The translations under genes and the position numbers were made by a program. DNA of 64,000 bases, from contig NZ_JAJAVG010000008.1 in assembly GCF_020531915.1 (NCBI RefSeq), forward strand, positions 1-64,000, written 5' to 3'. A model generated the notes under the pieces. The model was not told the DNA's origin. It searched no databases and saw only the letters and a list, made by a program, of their open reading frames with translations. Origin of the DNA: Methylovorus mays. GTDB lineage: Bacteria > Pseudomonadota > Gammaproteobacteria > Burkholderiales > Methylophilaceae. Positions 17,777-27,585 of the stretch are shown here, piece by piece (positions within the stretch are counted from its first letter, which is position 1; each line of letters starts with the position of its first letter).

Positions 17777-18236
17777 ACTGGCCATGGATGTGCAGATAGC
17801 CAGCGATGCGGCGGATATTCCCGCAGAGCGCCTGTTTCGCAAATGGGCGCGTGCCACCCTGCGCGTTGACACGGAACTTGCTTTAAGAATCGTGGATGAA
17901 GACGAAGGCCGTGCGCTCAACCACGATTATCGTGGCAAGGATTACGCCACCAACGTGCTGACCTTCCCGCTGACGGAAGAGCCCCACCTGATGGGCGATA
18001 TTATTTTGTGCGCACCGGTGGTTGCCCGCGAAGCTGCGGAACAAGGCAAACCGATAGAAGCACATTACGCCCACCTGACCGTGCATGGCGTACTGCATCT
18101 GCATGGCTACGACCATGAAACCGAACCGCAGGCCGAGTTAATGGAAGGCCTGGAAACAGAAATCGTCACAAAACTCGGCTACAGTGACCCTTACGCCGCC
18201 GAAAAAACAGAATTGACAAAGAAAGCAATCGCCTAA
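17769..18236 (+). CDS. ybeY: rRNA maturation endoribonuclease YbeY
   Basis: 155 residues from the ATG at 17769, overlapping the phoH stop. The zinc-binding motif HGVLHLHGYDHE (H-x3-H-x5-H) is intact, as is the basic RGKDYATNVLTFP stretch. It is a single-strand RNase needed for 16S rRNA 3' processing and late 70S quality control. The order phoH-ybeY-corC is conserved in proteobacteria. An ATG at 17742 would add nine residues within phoH and is less likely. Confidence 0.95.
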   Translation: MPRLAMDVQIASDAADIPAERLFRKWARATLRVDTELALRIVDEDEGRALNHDYRGKDYATNVLTFPLTEEPHLMGDIILCAPVVAREAAEQGKPIEAHYAHLTVHGVLHLHGYDHETEPQAELMEGLETEIVTKLGYSDPYAAEKTELTKKAIA

Positions 18237-18237
18237 G

Positions 18238-19077
18238 ATGGCCGAAACCGACAAACCACGATGGCTGGAACTGATCAGCAACTTTTTGCTGCGCGAACCG
18301 GAAGACCGTGAACAACTGATCGAGCAGCTACACTCTGCCTACGAAAAAAACCTGCTGGATGCGGATGCCCTCTCCATGATTGAGGGCGTGCTGCAAGTCT
18401 CCGAAATGCAGGTACGTGACATCATGATTCCCCGTTCGCAGATGGACGTCATTGACATCACCGATGCGCCAGAGAAATTCATTCCCTTTGTGATCGAAGC
18501 CGCGCACTCGCGCTTCCCGGTCATTGATGACGACAAGAACCATGTCATCGGCATTCTGCTCGCCAAGGATTTGCTGCGTTATTACGCTGGCGAAGATTTT
18601 GACGTACGCGACATGCTGCGCCCCGCGGTCTTCATTCCAGAATCCAAGCGCCTCAATGTCTTGCTGAAAGAGTTTCGCAGCAATCGCAACCATATCGCCA
18701 TCGTCGTGGATGAGTACGGCGGTGTGGCAGGCATGGTCACCATTGAAGACGTGCTGGAGCAGATCGTCGGCGACATTGAGGACGAATATGACTTTGATGA
18801 AACCGAAGACAATATCATCCGCGATGCGCAGGGCCGTTATCGCATCAAGGCTCTCACCGAAATAGCCGACTTCAACGAAGCCCTGGGCACCCAGTTCAGC
18901 GATGAAGAGTTCTCCACCATCGGCGGTCTGGTCGTCAGCAAGTTTGCCCATCTGCCCAAGCGCGGCGAGCAGATCAGTTTTGATGGTTTGCACATCACGG
19001 TCTTGCGCGCTGACAGCCGCCGCCTCCACTCCATGCTGGTAGAGATTCAGGCAAAACCCGAGGGCGTGATCGAGTAA
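18238..19077 (+). CDS. corC: CorC/HlyC family CBS-domain transport-associated protein
   Basis: 279 residues, cytoplasmic form without a membrane domain. Two CBS domains (about 65-190; VRDIMIPRSQMDVID, VVDEYGGVAGMVTIEDVLEQIVGDIEDE) and a C-terminal CorC_HlyC domain (about 205-275). The family is linked to Mg/Co efflux. It starts one base after the ybeY stop. In many relatives lnt follows directly; here a small exported protein and mscL separate the two. Confidence 0.93.
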   Translation: MAETDKPRWLELISNFLLREPEDREQLIEQLHSAYEKNLLDADALSMIEGVLQVSEMQVRDIMIPRSQMDVIDITDAPEKFIPFVIEAAHSRFPVIDDDKNHVIGILLAKDLLRYYAGEDFDVRDMLRPAVFIPESKRLNVLLKEFRSNRNHIAIVVDEYGGVAGMVTIEDVLEQIVGDIEDEYDFDETEDNIIRDAQGRYRIKALTEIADFNEALGTQFSDEEFSTIGGLVVSKFAHLPKRGEQISFDGLHITVLRADSRRLHSMLVEIQAKPEGVIE

Positions 19078-19177
19078 GCCAAGCCATTGAATAAGCTTGG
19101 AATTGATGCATGGAACCAAGCGCAAAAAAACATCTCATACCCTTTGAGGCTGTACCACATTTTGAAGGGGATAGATC

Positions 19178-19588
19178 ATGAAAACCTTGTTTCTGGCACT
19201 GATGCTGGGTATTGCGGGGCAGTCTGTTGCAGGAGTTGCGCAAGAGCCCAACCCAAAAGCCCCGAGTCCCGCCACAGGGGACATTGCCGTTACGGAAAAA
19301 GAATTCGTCGCGGGCATTTCCGGTGTCGACAAATCCAAAATCGTGGAGCAGTTTGGCGAGCCCAGCAAACGCGACGATATCACCAACCCTGATGGCAAGG
19401 TGATTGCTTCCGTATGGCATTACCACTATCTGAATACCGATGAAAAAGGCGCCTACTACAAGACTACCGAATTGGATATCGTAGACGACAAGGTCGTCAT
19501 GGTAGTCTTCATGAATCATGATGGCGAAAGCAGCCCGGCAGTTTCACCGGAAGCCCCTCCAGCCAGGTCGACGGATTCCGATATCTGA
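19178..19588 (+). CDS. Small exported protein, possibly SmpA/OmlA-like
   Basis: 136 residues. Signal peptide MKTLFLALMLGIAGQSVAGVA (residues about 1-21). The mature domain contains IVEQFGEPSKRDD and VWHYHYLN, a pattern reminiscent of the BamE/OmlA-like fold (short helix then beta hairpin), but no lipobox cysteine is present. The C-terminal 25 residues are Pro/Ser-rich and likely disordered. A GAAGGGG ribosome site precedes the ATG at 19178. Function unknown. It is followed by a strong terminator. Confidence 0.75.
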   Translation: MKTLFLALMLGIAGQSVAGVAQEPNPKAPSPATGDIAVTEKEFVAGISGVDKSKIVEQFGEPSKRDDITNPDGKVIASVWHYHYLNTDEKGAYYKTTELDIVDDKVVMVVFMNHDGESSPAVSPEAPPARSTDSDI

Positions 19589-19651
19589 GTGCCGGAAATA
19601 CTGGCGAAATGCTGACTTAATTTTAAGTCTCCAGATATTTTTACCGGCATT

Positions 19652-19690
19652 ACAAACAACAAGCCCCGCAATGCGGGGCTTGTTGTTTGT
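19652..19690. terminator. Strong intrinsic terminator
   Basis: Perfect 19-base arms (19652-19670 and 19672-19690) with core AAGCCCCGCA/TGCGGGGCTT and flanking A/T-rich ends. It separates the exported-protein gene (plus) and mscL (minus) and can serve both. Confidence 0.85.
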
Positions 19691-19731
19691 GGCATGTAGC
19701 GAACCCTGGCAGCGCAAGGTACGCCAGCAAG

Positions 19732-20151
19732 CTATTTTTTCAGCGAATCGCGAATTTCACGCAACAGCAGCACGTCTTCTGGTGTCGGTGGTGCATCAGG
19801 CGTCAATTGATCGCGGAAGCGATTCATTTGTTTGACCAGCAGGAAAATCACAAACGCCAGAATCACAAAGTTAAGTGCCACGGTGAGAAAATTACCATAG
19901 GCCAATAACGGCACACCAGCGGCCTTAAGGGCGGCATAGGTCGGCGGCACGCCAGCCGGGGCATCGGATAACTGGATAAACATATTGGAAAAATCGAGCT
20001 TGCCAACCAGCATGCCCACCACTGGCATGATCAGGTCACCCACCAGTGAGTCGACGATTTTGCCAAAGGCGGCGCCGATGATCACACCCACCGCGAGATC
20101 CATTACATTGCCGCGCAGGGCAAATTTCTTGAATTCTGTCAAAAGGGCCAT
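19732..20151 (-). CDS. mscL: Large-conductance mechanosensitive channel
   Basis: 139 residues from the ATG at 20151, which has AGGAGAAATCACGC upstream; the frame extension to 20226 is not family-like. N-terminal [33 protein letters not shown] is the hallmark of MscL, followed by TM2 (about 75-100) and the C-terminal helix. It forms a pentameric emergency valve opened by membrane tension. It stands alone, opposite in direction to its neighbours, inside the corC-lnt interval. Confidence 0.96.
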   Translation of the reverse strand: MALLTEFKKFALRGNVMDLAVGVIIGAAFGKIVDSLVGDLIMPVVGMLVGKLDFSNMFIQLSDAPAGVPPTYAALKAAGVPLLAYGNFLTVALNFVILAFVIFLLVKQMNRFRDQLTPDAPPTPEDVLLLREIRDSLKK

Positions 20152-20335
20152 GCGTGATTTCTCCTGTTGTGAATATGAAAAGGGATGTTTTTGACTGCTC
20201 TTTGACTCGAATATAGGGGCTGCCACGGTGAGCTGTCAACCAGACGGCACCAGATAATTCAGCTTCCTGCTGCCGGTTCAGCCGTCCGCCATCAGGTATA
20301 CTGGCAGCCAATTTCATCTCTCTGCACTCACGACT

Positions 20336-21817
20336 TTGCTTACCCTATTCAAGCCCTTATGGGCCAGACATGTGCTGGCCATCCTGCTAGGCGCATCTAC
20401 CGTCATCGGCTTTGCTCCCTTTTATATTTACCCGGCTGGTGTACTGTCACTCGCCGGATTTTTCTACCTGGTAACCACCGCGGCACATGGTCGACAGGCC
20501 GCAGGGCTGGGATTCACCTACGGCCTGGGATTGTTTGGCGCTGGCATTTACTGGATCTACATCAGCCTGCATGATTTTGGCGGCATGCCATTCTGGATGG
20601 CCGGGCTGGCCACCTTCCTGCTTTGTGCATTCCTGGCACTTTTCCCGGCAATCGTCGCTGCACTCGCACGCAGTCGCCCAGCGCACCAAGTGCTGATTGC
20701 ACTGCCCCTGCTATGGGCCCTTTCAGAATGGGTCAGAAGCTGGATATTCACTGGCTTCCCATGGCTGAGCATAGGCTATACCCAAGTACCGGACAGTCCG
20801 CTGGCAGGCTATGCGCCGATTATCGGCGCGTATGGTGTATCACTGGTGGTGGCGCTGCTTGCCAGCCTGCTGGTTAGCGTGTACTTGCATTCGGCCCGCA
20901 GGCGCATGGGCCTCGTTCTGATGGCCGTACTGATAGGCTGCGGCTTGGCCCTGAAAAAGATCGAATGGAGTCAGCCTGAAGGTGAACCCGTGAGTGTCGC
21001 CTTGCTGCAAGGCAATGTTTCGCAAGATAAAAAGTGGAACGAGGAGGAAGTGCTACGCAGCATGCGCCAGTATTACGATATGGCACTGGCGAGCCAGGCC
21101 AGACTCATCATCCTGCCGGAAACGGCCCTAGCCGTCCTGCTGCAGCAAGTCCCGCAAAACTACCTTGATGGCCTGAAAAAGCATGCCCAGAGCAATGGCG
21201 GCGATATTCTGCTTGGGTTAGTGGAATACGAGCACGAGCAGTACTACAACAGCATGATGAGCGTAGGCCGTGCCGATACCCAGTTTTACCGCAAATCGCA
21301 CCTGGTGCCGTTTGGCGAATTCATTCCCTTGAAACGGGTATTCGGCTGGATCTACCGTGACTGGCTCAACATGCCGCTGGCCGATGTGGCCCGTGGCGGA
21401 CTGGATCAGCAACCCATGCAGGTCGCCGGTCAGCGCGTGGCCGTCAATATCTGCTACGAAGATGTGTTTGGCGAAGAAATCATCCGCCAGTTGCCGCAGG
21501 CCAGCGTGCTGGTGAATACCAGCAATGACGCCTGGTATGGCGAATCCATTGCGGCGTACCAGCATTTACAGTTCTCGCAGATGCGGTCCATTGAAACGGC
21601 ACGCATGATGCTGCGCAGCACCAATACCGGCGCCACCGCCATTATCAACCCCAAGGGCGAAGTGCTGGCCCATGCCCCGCACTTTATCGCGACGACACTT
21701 GAAGGTGAGGCGCAAGGCTATGTGGGTACAACCCCTTATGTGCGCTTTGGCAACTGGCCCTTGCTCATCCTGCTGGCGGGCAGTCTCGCTCTTTTGTGGG
21801 GCCGTAAAACCAAGTAG
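20336..21817 (+). CDS. lnt: Apolipoprotein N-acyltransferase
   Basis: 493 residues from TTG 20336; no in-frame ATG exists before the first membrane segment. N-terminal multi-spanning domain (about 8-210), then a nitrilase-type periplasmic domain (about 220-480) with the triad Glu (LPETALAVL), Lys ([15 protein letters not shown]) and Cys ([10 protein letters not shown]). It adds the third acyl chain to lipoproteins at the inner membrane. Positioned before glyQS as in other betaproteobacteria. Confidence 0.95.
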   Translation: MLTLFKPLWARHVLAILLGASTVIGFAPFYIYPAGVLSLAGFFYLVTTAAHGRQAAGLGFTYGLGLFGAGIYWIYISLHDFGGMPFWMAGLATFLLCAFLALFPAIVAALARSRPAHQVLIALPLLWALSEWVRSWIFTGFPWLSIGYTQVPDSPLAGYAPIIGAYGVSLVVALLASLLVSVYLHSARRRMGLVLMAVLIGCGLALKKIEWSQPEGEPVSVALLQGNVSQDKKWNEEEVLRSMRQYYDMALASQARLIILPETALAVLLQQVPQNYLDGLKKHAQSNGGDILLGLVEYEHEQYYNSMMSVGRADTQFYRKSHLVPFGEFIPLKRVFGWIYRDWLNMPLADVARGGLDQQPMQVAGQRVAVNICYEDVFGEEIIRQLPQASVLVNTSNDAWYGESIAAYQHLQFSQMRSIETARMMLRSTNTGATAIINPKGEVLAHAPHFIATTLEGEAQGYVGTTPYVRFGNWPLLILLAGSLALLWGRKTK

Positions 21818-21936
21818 AATTAGCGGTTATTTGCCTTGCATGCAGGCCGTTAAAAAAACATGAAAATCGGCCCGGCCAACACTGTCTGGCAGCGCACTGG
21901 CTGCCGGATCATTCACCAAGATTCAGAAATGGAAAT

Positions 21937-22875
21937 ATGCTGACATTTCAACAGATTATTCTCAAGCTGCAGCAATACTGGGATGCCCAGGGCTGTGCCT
22001 TGCTGCAACCTTACGACATGGAAGTCGGCGCGGGCACCTCGCATACGGCCACCTTCCTGCGCGCCCTGGGCCCTGAGCCCTGGAAAGCCGCCTATGTTCA
22101 GCCCAGCCGCCGCCCCAAGGATGGCCGCTATGGTGAAAACCCGAACCGCCTGCAGCATTACTACCAGTTCCAGGTCGTGCTTAAACCTGCACCTGACAAT
22201 ATTCTGGAGCTTTACCTGGGCTCGCTGGAAGCCCTCGGTTTCGATCTCAAGAAAAACGACATCCGTTTTGTGGAAGATGACTGGGAAAACCCGACACTGG
22301 GCGCCTGGGGCCTGGGCTGGGAAGTCTGGCTGAATGGCATGGAGGTGACGCAATTCACCTACTTCCAGCAAGTCGGCGGCATCAACTGCAAACCGATCAC
22401 GGGTGAAATCACCTATGGTCTGGAGCGTCTCGCCATGTATCTGCAAGGCGTGGAAAACGTGTATGACCTGGTCTATGCCAAAGGACTGCATGGTGCCCGC
22501 GACCTGTCTTATGGCGACGTGTTCAAACAAAACGAAGTCGAGCAATCGACTTACAACTTTGAGCACAGCGATGCCGACTTCCTGTTCACCGCGTTCAACG
22601 CCCACGAGAAGCAGGCGCAACATCTGATGGAACATCAATTGGCGCTGCCCGCCTACGAGCAAGTGCTAAAAGCCGCCCATACCTTTAACCTGCTGGATGC
22701 GCGTGGGGCCATTTCGGTCACGGAGCGCGCTGCGTACATCGGCCGCATCCGCAATCTCGCCCGTGCTGTCGCCGCAAGTTACCTGGATAGCCGCGCCCGC
22801 CTCGGCTTCCCCATGGCCCCAAAAGCATGGGCAGATGAAGTATTGGCACAGTTGGATAAGAAGGCCGCCGCATGA
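21937..22875 (+). CDS. glyQ: Glycyl-tRNA synthetase alpha subunit
   Basis: 312 residues, the usual length. [18 protein letters not shown] at the N-terminus and [44 protein letters not shown] are family markers of the class II catalytic subunit. It pairs with GlyS to form the alpha2beta2 bacterial enzyme. The stop overlaps the glyS start (ATGA). Confidence 0.97.
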   Translation: MLTFQQIILKLQQYWDAQGCALLQPYDMEVGAGTSHTATFLRALGPEPWKAAYVQPSRRPKDGRYGENPNRLQHYYQFQVVLKPAPDNILELYLGSLEALGFDLKKNDIRFVEDDWENPTLGAWGLGWEVWLNGMEVTQFTYFQQVGGINCKPITGEITYGLERLAMYLQGVENVYDLVYAKGLHGARDLSYGDVFKQNEVEQSTYNFEHSDADFLFTAFNAHEKQAQHLMEHQLALPAYEQVLKAAHTFNLLDARGAISVTERAAYIGRIRNLARAVAASYLDSRARLGFPMAPKAWADEVLAQLDKKAAA

Positions 22876-25031
22876 AGCAGAATCTGTTAGTTGAATTGTT
22901 TGTAGAAGAACTCCCACCCAAGGCCCTTAACAAGCTGGGTGACGCATTCTCCACCACCCTGTTCGAGGTACTGAAATCGCAGGGCTTGACCAGCGAGACA
23001 TCGCAGGTCACGGCCTATGCCTCGCCGCGGCGCCTGGCAGCGCATATCAGCGATGTGGTCGCCAAGGCAGCGGACAAGTCCTTGTCCCACAAACTGATGC
23101 CTGCCACAGTAGGCTTGGACGCCAACGGTAAGGCCACGCCCGCGCTGCTAAAAAAACTGACCGCGCTGGGCGCGGATGAATCCGCTGTCAGCCAGCTCAA
23201 GCGTGAGCACGACGGCAAGGCAGACATTCTGTTTCTGGAAGGCACTGCCGCGGGCGCGACCCTGAGCGAAGGTCTGCAGAAAGCGCTGGACGAAGCGCTT
23301 GCCAAGCTGCCTATCCCCAAGGTGATGACCTACCAGCTGCAAGATGGCTGGACCAGCGTCAATTTTGTACGTCCCGCCCATGGCCTGGTGGCGCTGCATG
23401 GCAGTGAAGTCATCCCGGCCAGCGTGCTCGGCTTGCAGTCTGGCAACACCACGCAAGGCCACCGTTTTGAGGCGAAGGTCAGCCCGGTGACGTTGCGTCA
23501 CGCAGACCACTACGCCGAGCAATTGCACACCGAGGGCGCCGTGATTGCCAGCTTTGCTGAGCGTCGCGCCGAGATCCTTCGCCAGCTCACAGCCGCTGCC
23601 GCCAAGGCCGGTCCCCAGTTAACCCCCATCCAGGATGACGCCTTGCTGGATGAGGTCACCTCACTGGTAGAGCGCCCCAATGTCTTGCTCGGCCAGTTTG
23701 AAGACGAATTCCTGCAAGTACCGCAGGAATGCCTGATTCTGACCATGAAGGCCAACCAGAAGTACTTCCCGCTGCTGAGTGCCGATGGTCAGCTGAGCAA
23801 CAAATTCCTGATCGTCTCCAATATTTCACCGGAGGATGCCAGCGCCGTCATCGGCGGCAATGAGCGCGTAGTGCGCCCCCGTCTGGCCGACGCCAAGTTC
23901 TTTTTTGACCAGGATCGCAAGAAAACCCTGGAAAGCCGTCTGGCTTCGCTGGATAAAGTGGTTTACCACAACAAGCTGGGCTCGCAAGGCCAGCGCACTA
24001 CCCGCGTTGCCAGCATTGCCAGCGCCATCGGCCAGCAACTGGGCGGTGACGCACTGGCAAGCAAGGCCGCGCAGGCAGCACGCCTCGCCAAGGCCGATCT
24101 GGTAACGGACATGGTGGGTGAATTCCCCGAGTTGCAAGGCATCATGGGACGCTACTATGCGCAGCATGAAGGGCTGGACAATGATGTTGCCTACGCGATT
24201 GAAGACCACTACAAGCCCCGTTTTGCTGGCGATGAATTGCCGCGCAATCAGGTAGGCGTGGTGGTGGCGCTGGCGGACAAGCTGGAAACGCTTGTCGGGT
24301 TGATTGGTATTGGTGAAAAACCCACAGGTGATAAAGATCCTTTTGCATTACGTCGGCATGCGTTAGGTGTAATACGATTACTGATTGAAACAAACCTGCC
24401 TCTCAAACTGAATGAGCTTTTAACTATTGCTTATGATCAACTTGTAGGCGTTGATGCCCTACAAAATATTACTCAAAATAATGGGGCAAGCTCGACAACA
24501 TTCTTCGCCCCAGAGACTCCTTCGATCCTTGCTGGCTTTATTTACGACCGCCTCTCTGGCAGCCTGCGTGAACAAGGCTATAGCGCGCAGGAGGTCGATG
24601 CCGTGCTGGCGCTTGAGCCACAGCAGTTATCCGATATTGCCAAGCGCCTGGAAGCTGTAAGAGCGTTTGCGGCCCTGCCCGAAGCCGAAAGCCTGGCCGC
24701 TGCCAACAAGCGCGTTGGCAATATCCTGAAAAAAGCGGAAGGCGATGTGCAAGCCAGCATTAATCAATCACTGCTTGTCGAGCCTGCCGAGCAGGCCTTG
24801 GCGCAAGCACTGGCCAGTGTTACGCCGCAGGCAGATGCCGCCTTTGCCGCCGGGGATTACCGTGCATCATTGCAGGCATTGGCCGCCTTGAGAACGCCCG
24901 TCGATGCGTTTTTTGATGGTGTCATGGTGAATGCAGAAGATCCTGCCCTCAAGGCCAACCGTCTTGGCTTGCTGGCCAGCCTGCATCAGGCCATGAACCG
25001 GGTGGCTGATCTGTCCAGACTGGCAGGCTGA
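22872..25031 (+). CDS. glyS: Glycyl-tRNA synthetase beta subunit
   Basis: 719 residues. N-terminal [15 protein letters not shown], central HD-like and [13 protein letters not shown] region, and C-terminal anticodon-binding domain (about 590-700) are all present and in frame. It provides tRNA binding for the alpha2beta2 enzyme. Base composition and codon use between about 24300 and 24530 differ sharply from the rest of the gene (hand count near 37% GC for 24301-24480, with codons such as AAT, ATA, TTA and CTA) although the protein stays family-like. Confidence 0.96.
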   Translation: MKQNLLVELFVEELPPKALNKLGDAFSTTLFEVLKSQGLTSETSQVTAYASPRRLAAHISDVVAKAADKSLSHKLMPATVGLDANGKATPALLKKLTALGADESAVSQLKREHDGKADILFLEGTAAGATLSEGLQKALDEALAKLPIPKVMTYQLQDGWTSVNFVRPAHGLVALHGSEVIPASVLGLQSGNTTQGHRFEAKVSPVTLRHADHYAEQLHTEGAVIASFAERRAEILRQLTAAAAKAGPQLTPIQDDALLDEVTSLVERPNVLLGQFEDEFLQVPQECLILTMKANQKYFPLLSADGQLSNKFLIVSNISPEDASAVIGGNERVVRPRLADAKFFFDQDRKKTLESRLASLDKVVYHNKLGSQGQRTTRVASIASAIGQQLGGDALASKAAQAARLAKADLVTDMVGEFPELQGIMGRYYAQHEGLDNDVAYAIEDHYKPRFAGDELPRNQVGVVVALADKLETLVGLIGIGEKPTGDKDPFALRRHALGVIRLLIETNLPLKLNELLTIAYDQLVGVDALQNITQNNGASSTTFFAPETPSILAGFIYDRLSGSLREQGYSAQEVDAVLALEPQQLSDIAKRLEAVRAFAALPEAESLAAANKRVGNILKKAEGDVQASINQSLLVEPAEQALAQALASVTPQADAAFAAGDYRASLQALAALRTPVDAFFDGVMVNAEDPALKANRLGLLASLHQAMNRVADLSRLAG

Positions 25032-25033
25032 TC

Positions 25034-25576
25034 ATGAAACTGGTGATCCTGGACCGCGATGGCGTGATCAATCACGACTCACCGCACTTCATCAAAAGCC
25101 CCAATGAGTGGATTCCCATTGCGGGCAGCCTGGAGGCGATTGCGCTGCTGAACCAGAGCGGATTCCGCGTCGCACTGGCCACCAACCAGTCCGGGATTGG
25201 GCGTGGGCTGTTTGATATGGCCACCCTCAATGCCATCCACGACAAAATGCACCGCAGCCTCAGCCAGCTTGGTGGGCGGGTTGATGCCTTGTTTTATTGC
25301 CCGCATGCGGCAGAAGCAAAGTGCGATTGCCGCAAGCCTAAAGCTGGCATGCTGGAGGAAATCGGCCGTCGCTTTGGCATGGATCTGAAAGGTGTGCCCT
25401 GCGTGGGAGACTCCCTGCGTGACCTGCAAGCCGGAGTGGCGTGCGGTTGCCAGCCCATCCTGGTGCGTACCGGCAAAGGTGAAGCTACATTGCAAGCTGG
25501 CGGCCTGCCAGAAAATACCTGGATTTGCGCGGACCTGGCAGAGGCGGTTCAACGCATCATCGCTGAAGACAAATAA
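25034..25576 (+). CDS. gmhB: D-glycero-beta-D-manno-heptose 1,7-bisphosphate 7-phosphatase
   Basis: 180 residues, HAD superfamily. Nucleophile motif LDRDGVIN (Asp7, Asp9), LATNQSGIGRG, and a zinc loop CPHAAEAKCDCRKPKAGM (Cys, His, Cys, Cys). It removes the C7 phosphate in LPS-core heptose synthesis. It follows glyS by two bases and is directly followed by plsC, so the genes are probably cotranscribed. Confidence 0.95.
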   Translation: MKLVILDRDGVINHDSPHFIKSPNEWIPIAGSLEAIALLNQSGFRVALATNQSGIGRGLFDMATLNAIHDKMHRSLSQLGGRVDALFYCPHAAEAKCDCRKPKAGMLEEIGRRFGMDLKGVPCVGDSLRDLQAGVACGCQPILVRTGKGEATLQAGGLPENTWICADLAEAVQRIIAEDK

Positions 25577-26293
25577 ATGCTCGTTCTGCGCTCCTTACTT
25601 TATACCCTGGGCATGTGGCTGCTGACGCCTATCTATGCTTTCATCGCCATCCTGACATTCCCGTTGCCGCCCATCTGGCGCTATCAAATCATCTCGGGCT
25701 GGGCTCGCAGCATGCTCTGGTGGCTGCGCGTCACTTGCGGCATCCGCTATCGCATCATCGGTCAGGAAAATATTCCCGCGACCCCCAGTATCATTCTCGC
25801 CAAGCACCAGTCAGCGTGGGAAACCCTGGCCTTCCAGCAAATATTCCCCCCGCAGGTCTGGGTGCTGAAGCGCGAGCTGTTGTGGATCCCCTTCTTCGGC
25901 TGGGGACTTGCCATGACATCGCCAATTGCCATCAACCGTTCGGCCGGTCGCGAAGCGCTCAAGCAAATGGTAGCGCAGGGCAAGGACAGACTGAAAAAAG
26001 GCTTCTGGGTAGTGATTTTCCCCGAGGGCACACGCATGGCACCCGGTAGCAAGGGCAAATACCATATAGGTGGAGCTTGGCTGGCGACGCATACGCAAAG
26101 CAGTGTGGTACCGGTTGCGCACAATGCGGGGACACTCTGGCCCAAGAACTCCTTCATTAAAAAGCCTGGCATCATTACCGTCCATATTGGCCCGGCCATT
26201 GCCAGTGCAGGTTTAAAACCAGACGAGCTGAACCAGCGCGTAGAAGCCTGGATAGAGTCCGCCATGTCGGAGCTCGCTGCCATCAATGCCTGA
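25577..26293 (+). CDS. plsC: 1-acyl-sn-glycerol-3-phosphate acyltransferase
   Basis: 238 residues, starting at the base after the gmhB stop. N-terminal membrane segment (about 10-35), block I KHQSAWETLAF (the His is kept; the usual Asp of HX4D is Glu), block II PIAINRSAGREAL, block III FPEGTRMAPG. It makes phosphatidic acid at the inner membrane. The Glu variant also occurs in related proteobacterial proteins, so activity is expected. It overlaps the following metalloprotease gene by 8 bases. Confidence 0.92.
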   Translation: MLVLRSLLYTLGMWLLTPIYAFIAILTFPLPPIWRYQIISGWARSMLWWLRVTCGIRYRIIGQENIPATPSIILAKHQSAWETLAFQQIFPPQVWVLKRELLWIPFFGWGLAMTSPIAINRSAGREALKQMVAQGKDRLKKGFWVVIFPEGTRMAPGSKGKYHIGGAWLATHTQSSVVPVAHNAGTLWPKNSFIKKPGIITVHIGPAIASAGLKPDELNQRVEAWIESAMSELAAINA

Positions 26294-26996
26294 GCTAGCC
26301 TTGGCCGACGGCACTCGCTTGCCCTATGAACTCAAGCGCAGCACCAAGCGGCGTTCCATAGGACTGCGTATCAGCGAACATGGCCTGGTTGTGTCCATCC
26401 CGCAGCGACTCAGCCTCCGCGAACTTGAAGCCCTGCTTTACAGCAAACGTGACTGGATACAACAAAAAATCCGGCAGCAGGCCGCCGCCAAAGTCCCCGC
26501 CCTGAGCTGGCAGAACGGCGAAACGCTGTTGCTGCTGGGCAATAGCCTGCCGCTTTACCTTGCCGCAGACAGCCGCAATCGCGCAATCAGTTGCGATGGT
26601 AACCGCATTGATGTCCGCCTCACCGACATCAACGATACCGCCATGATCAAGCGCCGGGTAACGCAGTGGTATAAGCAACTGGCCCTTGTCGATTTCAGCC
26701 GCCGCACCGAATTACTGGTGCAGAAACTAGGCCTGCCTATGCCACCGATTGCCTTGTCCAGCGCACGCAGTCGCTGGGGAAGCTGCAACTCCAAAGGTGA
26801 AATCCGGCTGAATTGGCGACTCATTCAGGCGCCGCCCCATATCATCCAGTATGTGATTGCGCATGAATTGGCGCATCTCAAGGAAATGAATCACTCTGCC
26901 CGTTTCTGGGCGATTGTCGCGCGGCTATTCCCCAGCTACCGCGATGCTGAAGCAGAGTTAAAGCAGCTTTCGCGTCAACTGCATCGCATCGATTAA
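26286..26996 (+). CDS. YgjP-like (DUF45) zinc metallopeptidase
   Basis: 236 residues. The C-terminal half carries the zincin motif HELAHLKEMNHSARFW (HExxH plus a third His), preceded by SSARSRWGSCNSKGEIRLNWRL, typical of DUF45/YgjP. The N-terminal half has RSTKRRSIGLRISEHGLVVSIP. Often found next to plsC/gmhB in betaproteobacteria. The physiological substrate is unknown. Confidence 0.92.
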   Translation: MPELALADGTRLPYELKRSTKRRSIGLRISEHGLVVSIPQRLSLRELEALLYSKRDWIQQKIRQQAAAKVPALSWQNGETLLLLGNSLPLYLAADSRNRAISCDGNRIDVRLTDINDTAMIKRRVTQWYKQLALVDFSRRTELLVQKLGLPMPPIALSSARSRWGSCNSKGEIRLNWRLIQAPPHIIQYVIAHELAHLKEMNHSARFWAIVARLFPSYRDAEAELKQLSRQLHRID

Positions 26997-27011
26997 TTCC
27001 ACCCTCACTTA

Positions 27012-27036
27012 ATTGTTGCAAATATGATGCAACAAT
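27012..27036. promoter_or_regulatory. Probable NsrR operator, nsrR gene
   Basis: ATTGTTGCA-N7-TGCAACAAT, perfect 9-base arms, starting 40 bases and ending 16 bases before the likely nsrR ATG. A related half-matching site precedes hmp (27551-27574), so autoregulation plus hmp control is inferred. Confidence 0.65.
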
Positions 27037-27051
27037 AATATGATGCCGCTC

Positions 27052-27504
27052 ATGCAACTGACAAAATTTACCGATCTTGGCTTGCGGGCGCTCATGTATG
27101 TGTCACAAAGCACGCATACCCGCATGGTCTCCATTACTGAGCTGGCCCAGCAGTTGAATGTGCCGCGCAACCACCTTATCAAAGTGGTGACTTTCCTCAA
27201 CAAGACCGGCTGGATACAGGCGACGCGCGGTCCCGGAGGCGGCTTGCGCCTAGGCATGGATCCCGCCAGCCTGTCATTGGGATTGGTCGTGCGTACCCTG
27301 GAAGGAAAACAATCCCTGGTGGATTGTGCACAACCGCCCTGCCCTTTGGCCGGCAGTTGTGGCCTGAAGGGTGTGCTGGATGAAAGCCTGGATGTCTTTT
27401 ACCGGCATCTGGACACCTATACATTGGCGGACGTCACCCCCAAACATACCAGTGAAATTATCGTGCGCTTGCAACAGAAACACCTTCAAACCATGACCGC
27501 ATAA
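27052..27504 (+). CDS. nsrR: Rrf2 family nitric-oxide sensing repressor NsrR
   Basis: 150 residues from ATG 27052 (MQLTKFTDLGLRALMYV), the standard family start; the ATG pair at 27040 would add four residues. Winged helix N-terminus and a cysteine cluster C-x4-C-x5-C (DCAQPPCPLAGSCGL), the spacing of NsrR, which holds an NO-sensitive Fe-S cluster. It is followed directly by hmp, the classic NsrR target. Confidence 0.92.
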   Translation: MQLTKFTDLGLRALMYVSQSTHTRMVSITELAQQLNVPRNHLIKVVTFLNKTGWIQATRGPGGGLRLGMDPASLSLGLVVRTLEGKQSLVDCAQPPCPLAGSCGLKGVLDESLDVFYRHLDTYTLADVTPKHTSEIIVRLQQKHLQTMTA

Positions 27505-27550
27505 GCACATGGAGCAGCACCCCGGGTTATCCCGGTTTTTTAATAGCCAC

Positions 27551-27574
27551 ATTGTTTCATTTAAAATACAACAT
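27551..27574. promoter_or_regulatory. Probable NsrR operator upstream of hmp
   Basis: ATTGTTTCA-N7-TACAACAT has the same layout and most of the same bases as the nsrR operator. It ends just before the AAGGAG ribosome site of hmp. Confidence 0.55.
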
Positions 27575-27585
27575 AAGGAGTAATG

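Noticed and set aside
16193-17920. Long antisense frame of 575 codons opposite miaB and phoH
   Set aside because: It overlaps two well-recognised conserved genes; its length follows from GC-rich codon structure in those genes.
25827-25850. Glu in place of Asp in the HX4D acyltransferase motif of PlsC
   Set aside because: This variant is recurrent in related proteobacterial PlsC-type proteins, so it is not evidence of inactivity.
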